64,000 nucleotides of DNA, from the NCBI RefSeq assembly GCF_002563925.1, contig NZ_PDJD01000001.1, forward strand, positions 372,001 through 436,000, given 5' to 3'. Both the position numbers and the translations under genes were made by a program. The first letter of the stretch is position 1. Every line of letters begins with the position of its first letter. The DNA comes from Serinibacter salmoneus. Its GTDB lineage: Bacteria > Actinomycetota > Actinomycetes > Actinomycetales > Beutenbergiaceae. The notes under the pieces were generated by a model. That model did not search any database and was not told the origin of the DNA. It was given only the letters and a program-made list of their open reading frames with translations. Below are positions 61,121-64,000 of this stretch, piece by piece.

Positions 61121-62340
61121 CGGCGCGGGGCACCTGGCGACAGCGTCTGACCACCACGCCCGGACGCCTCGGACTGGCACGCCTGGTCGCGGTGGTCGCG
61201 TGTCTGGGTATCGCCGCCGTGGGACTGCTCGGCGCCCGGATGCAGGTGGCCGCCTTCGACAGTGCCTCCCAGCGGGTGGAGGAGATCCTCGACCTGCAGC
61301 AGGCCAAGACCGCCCTGTCCGACGCGAACTCGACGGTCGCGACCACGTTCCTGCTCGGCGGGCAGGAACCGCGGGAACTCAGCGAGGAGTACAGCTCCGC
61401 GCTGCGCGAGGCCGGGTGGCTCCTCTCGGCGCACGGCGACCTGCTCGTGGGCGGCCAGGAGCAGGATGCGGTGCTGGCCGACCTGGCGGAGTACGCGGGT
61501 GACGTGGAGCGGGCCCGTGCCAACAACCGTCAGGGCTACCCGGTGGGCTCCGGTTACCTCGCGACGGCTGCCGGTCTCATGGTCGAGGACATCCTCCCGG
61601 CCGTGGACGGCGCCGTGCTGGACAGCGCGGACCGTGCGGCCGGGGACTTCGGCCGGATCTCGGGCGGTGTGTGGATCATCGCGATCGGCCTGCTCGGCAT
61701 CGGCATCCTGGTCGCCGTACAGATCTGGCTCGCTCGCACCACGCGGCGCACGGTGAACCTGCCCCTGATGTCCGGGTTCCTCCTGGCCTCCCTCGCACTA
61801 CTCGTGGCGATGGGGTATGCGGCCGGCGCCGGCTCCCAGGCGGCCGAGACCCGCCGGGCCTCCTACACCGATGCGCTCGCCGCATCGCAGGCGCTCACGG
61901 AGACGGGGCAGGCCCGCACCGCTGCCGCGTTCGTGCTCATCGAGCGCGGGTCCGGCGACCTCTATCGGGCGCAGGTGGACGAGCACCACGCCGCGGCGGC
62001 GTCGCAGATCGAGCGGATCGCGGGTGCCGGCTTCGCACAGGGCCAACGGGACGCCCTCGCTCAGGCGCAGACGGGGGCCTTCGATGCGCTGGAGGCCGGC
62101 GACTGGGACGGTGCGGTCACGATCCTCACCGACCCCGAGGGCGGTGCCGTCACCTCCTACGTCGACCTCAGCGCCACCCTCGGCACCCTCCTGGAGGAGC
62201 GGGGGGCCGAGACCACGCAGGAGTTGGCGAGTGCGGCCCGCGGGGTCGCGACCCTGGGCTGGATCACGCTCGGCGCGGGCATTCTCGGGGCCGGACTGGC
62301 CTGGCGAGGATTCGTGCCCCGACTCCAGGAGTACCGATGA
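61117..62340 (+). CDS. GlnX-like four-helix membrane signalling protein
   Basis: 407 residues. Helices at about 21-41, 185-206, 218-240 and 377-398 enclose two extracytoplasmic helical domains (about 42-184 and 241-376) with matching patterns (SQRVEEILDLQQAKTALSDA; YTDALAASQALTETGQARTA), like two chemoreceptor-type four-helix bundles in tandem. Size, topology and the overlap with a GlnH-like gene match GlnX, which in mycobacteria relays aspartate/glutamate binding by GlnH to the kinase PknG. The identification rests on architecture and neighbours, not on a strong sequence motif. Confidence 0.75.
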   Translation: MTARGTWRQRLTTTPGRLGLARLVAVVACLGIAAVGLLGARMQVAAFDSASQRVEEILDLQQAKTALSDANSTVATTFLLGGQEPRELSEEYSSALREAGWLLSAHGDLLVGGQEQDAVLADLAEYAGDVERARANNRQGYPVGSGYLATAAGLMVEDILPAVDGAVLDSADRAAGDFGRISGGVWIIAIGLLGIGILVAVQIWLARTTRRTVNLPLMSGFLLASLALLVAMGYAAGAGSQAAETRRASYTDALAASQALTETGQARTAAAFVLIERGSGDLYRAQVDEHHAAAASQIERIAGAGFAQGQRDALAQAQTGAFDALEAGDWDGAVTILTDPEGGAVTSYVDLSATLGTLLEERGAETTQELASAARGVATLGWITLGAGILGAGLAWRGFVPRLQEYR

Positions 62341-63323
62341 GACGCCCCCGCCCCCCGTGGCTGCGCACGTTGCCCGTGCTGGCGTTGTCCGGTGTGCTCG
62401 CCCTGACCGCGTGCACCGCGGGCGACGGCGCCGCGGACCTCGGGATCGTCAGACCCGCCGATGCACAGGATGAGACGCACGAGGAGGCGGTGAGCACGCC
62501 GGCGGCTGCGCCGGAGTGCGAGAACGTCACCGCCAGCTATGACGCCGCCGAGGACATCGCGGCTGCGTCCTCACCCGCGCTCTCCGCCATCCGCGAGCGC
62601 GGTCGGCTCGTGGTGGGCGTCTCCTCGGACACCTACCTGATGGGTGCGCGCAACTCCTTCACCGGGCAGATCGAGGGCTTCGACATCGACATCGCACGGG
62701 ATCTGGCCGAGGCGATCCTCGGGGATCCGGACGCCCTGGAACTCCAGGTGATCACCTCGGCCGACAGGATCCCCGCGCTGCAGTCGGGCGACGTGGACCT
62801 GGTGGTGCGTGCCTTCAGCATCACCTGCGACCGTTGGGATGAGATCGCCTTCTCCACCGAGTACTACCGTTCCGGCCAGAAGCTCCTCGTCTCCACCGAC
62901 TCCGAGGCGACCTCCCTGGAGGACCTGGCGGCCATGGGCGATGCCCGCGTGTGCGCCCCCGCCGGTACCACCACCATGAGCCGGGTCGAGGAGTTCGACG
63001 TCACGGCGGTGGGGGGAGCAACCCATTCCGCCTGCCTGGTGCTGTTCCAGCAGGGCCTGGTCGACGCGATCGCCGGTGACGACACGATCCTGGCCGGGCT
63101 CTCGGCCCAGGACCCCTACGCCAAGGTGGTGGGCGAGGCGATCTCCGTGGAGCCCTACGGCGTCGGCGTCCAGGCCGGGGCGCGGGAACTCGTCGCCGTG
63201 GTCAACGCGGTACTCGCCCAGCGCGTGGCGGACGGGCGGTGGGACGAGAGCTACGACCGCTGGCTCGCCGACCCCCTGGGCACCGAGGGCGAGCCGCCGC
63301 AACCCGTGTACGGACGCACCTGA
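62337..63323 (+). CDS. GlnH-like solute-binding lipoprotein
   Basis: 328 residues; ATG overlaps the GlnX-like stop. Lipobox LALTAC (Cys26), a linker of about 50 residues, then an amino-acid-type SBP domain: RGRLVVGVSSDTYLMGARNSF (in parts), GFDIDIARDLAEAILGD, VDLVVRAFSITCDRWDEIAFSTEYY, and QGLVDAIAGDDTILAGL. There is no permease or ATPase nearby, so it should sense rather than import its ligand, as GlnH does. Confidence 0.88.
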   Translation: MRRPRPPWLRTLPVLALSGVLALTACTAGDGAADLGIVRPADAQDETHEEAVSTPAAAPECENVTASYDAAEDIAAASSPALSAIRERGRLVVGVSSDTYLMGARNSFTGQIEGFDIDIARDLAEAILGDPDALELQVITSADRIPALQSGDVDLVVRAFSITCDRWDEIAFSTEYYRSGQKLLVSTDSEATSLEDLAAMGDARVCAPAGTTTMSRVEEFDVTAVGGATHSACLVLFQQGLVDAIAGDDTILAGLSAQDPYAKVVGEAISVEPYGVGVQAGARELVAVVNAVLAQRVADGRWDESYDRWLADPLGTEGEPPQPVYGRT

Positions 63324-64000
63324 TGGCCGCCACGCAGGTGGCGGCGCCGCACGCACCCGGGCGCCTCGGTGAGCCGATCCCCGCCGTCGACCTCCTGGAC
63401 TACCTCGCGGGGTTGGACGCCTGGCTTCGTGACCGGCGGGCCACGCTGGACGGACTTGACGGGGAGCTGAGGCGACTCGGGGCGCAGGGCGCCGACGCCC
63501 ACCCCGACGCCGGTGGGAACCGGGCGCCCACGACGCTGGCCACACTCACCGGCGACCTCGTGCTGGCGATGTCGATGTGGCAGTCGGTCAACGACCGCGT
63601 GACCGAGCTCCTGAGGCTGTGGGACTCCGGCCGCGCCGACGCCACCGCTCGTGAGGCCATGTCCCGCACGATCTGGGGACGGCTGCGCTCCGAGGCAGGG
63701 CAGAGCGGGCAGACCACCCTCCCCGAGGGCACGCGCCTGACCGACGCCCTGCTCACGCAACTGCGGGGGAGACTCGCGTTCGACGTCGAGCACGCCGACA
63801 TCATCGCGCGGCTACGCCGAGCGCTCGCCTCGATCGTGCGCAGCGAGGATCACGCGGACGTCGGCTCCGACCTGCAGCAACGGTGTGGGCAACTGCGCGC
63901 CGCGCATCATCGGCTGCGCGAGGACTCGATGCGTGGCGCCGATATCGCCGGCCGACTGCGGGAGTTGGAGGACGCGGTCGCCCGGCTCGAACGGGACGCG
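63323..64000 (+). CDS. Hypothetical coiled-coil-like protein (3' end outside window)
   Basis: 226 residues are visible and the frame is open at the window edge. The ATG shares one base with the GlnH stop. Leu/Arg/Glu-rich helices dominate (VDLLDYLAGLDAWLRDRRAT; LTDALLTQLRGRLAF; LRELEDAVARLERD) with no catalytic motif so far. It is probably an intracellular element of the sensor operon; a PknG-type kinase would be expected further downstream. Confidence 0.75.
   Translation, partial: MAATQVAAPHAPGRLGEPIPAVDLLDYLAGLDAWLRDRRATLDGLDGELRRLGAQGADAHPDAGGNRAPTTLATLTGDLVLAMSMWQSVNDRVTELLRLWDSGRADATAREAMSRTIWGRLRSEAGQSGQTTLPEGTRLTDALLTQLRGRLAFDVEHADIIARLRRALASIVRSEDHADVGSDLQQRCGQLRAAHHRLREDSMRGADIAGRLRELEDAVARLERDA

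Noticed and set aside
62337-63323. Glutamate ABC importer
   Set aside because: There is only a binding protein; neighbouring genes encode a helical membrane sensor and no permease or ATPase.

Overview
The window is 64 kb of very GC-rich DNA (roughly 70-75% by eye) with tightly packed genes, many GTG starts, frequent ATGA/GTGA stop-start overlaps, possibly leaderless promoters of the TAnnnT type, and an actinobacterial gene repertoire (GlnX/GlnH-type sensor genes, stand-alone LigD polymerase, DUF4342, O-succinylhomoserine sulfhydrylase behind a SAM riboswitch). It is most likely a chromosomal segment of an Actinomycetota, plausibly a Micrococcales relative; the phylum is much safer than the order. 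No phage, transposase, CRISPR array or plasmid functions were seen.

Bases 1-17500 are mostly purine and ureide catabolism: a partial amidase, a MerR regulator, a PucG-type ureidoglycine/glyoxylate aminotransferase with an allantoate amidohydrolase, a LOG-family phosphoribohydrolase divergent from a guanine/8-oxoguanine-deaminase-like amidohydrolase, a four-gene NitT/TauT-type ABC importer, a xanthine dehydrogenase whose 2Fe-2S and molybdenum subunits are fused, its FAD subunit, XdhC, and a MocA/MobA-like nucleotidyltransferase. Several of these promoters share an identically spaced element (GGAAAC, 9 bases, CTAGCGT), which points to common control. A small lower-GC island with two unknown genes (7.1-7.9 kb) lies inside the cluster between palindromic repeats.

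Bases 17500-32200: a low-complexity lipoprotein; ornithine aminotransferase and a dimethylargininase-like enzyme divergent from an Lrp/AsnC regulator with a clear 15-bp palindromic operator; a LigD polymerase-domain protein; a response regulator with an unusual two-module histidine kinase; a MOSC protein, a CPBP protease-like protein, an NAD(P)-binding/TspO fusion, an HNH endonuclease, dihydrolipoamide dehydrogenase and a DUF4342 protein.

Bases 32300-46500: a SAM riboswitch in front of rhodanese and metZ; a GH42 beta-galactosidase whose conserved N-terminus has no usable start codon (probable frameshift), ThuA, an SDR plus FAD dehydrogenase, a SGNH esterase, a TIM-barrel/Gfo-Idh-MocA pair and a LacI regulator. 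Three matching LacI-type boxes tie the SDR operon, the Gfo/Idh operon and lacI together. YccF and uracil phosphoribosyltransferase follow.

Bases 46500-57700: a polysaccharide operon (tiny membrane protein, hyaluronan-synthase-like GT2, AT3-SGNH acyltransferase, a GT2 with a degenerate GGDEF-like N-terminus), tadA, a crcB/crcB fluoride channel pair, a sirtuin, tRNA-Ser(CGA), an MFS exporter and an RNA-methyltransferase-like protein. Bases 57800-64000 hold a tightly overlapping operon: TelA, an unknown protein, a CbbX-type AAA ATPase, a GlnX-like four-helix membrane protein, a GlnH-like lipoprotein and a further coiled-coil-like protein cut by the window edge. It resembles the amino-acid-sensing input of the mycobacterial PknG pathway.
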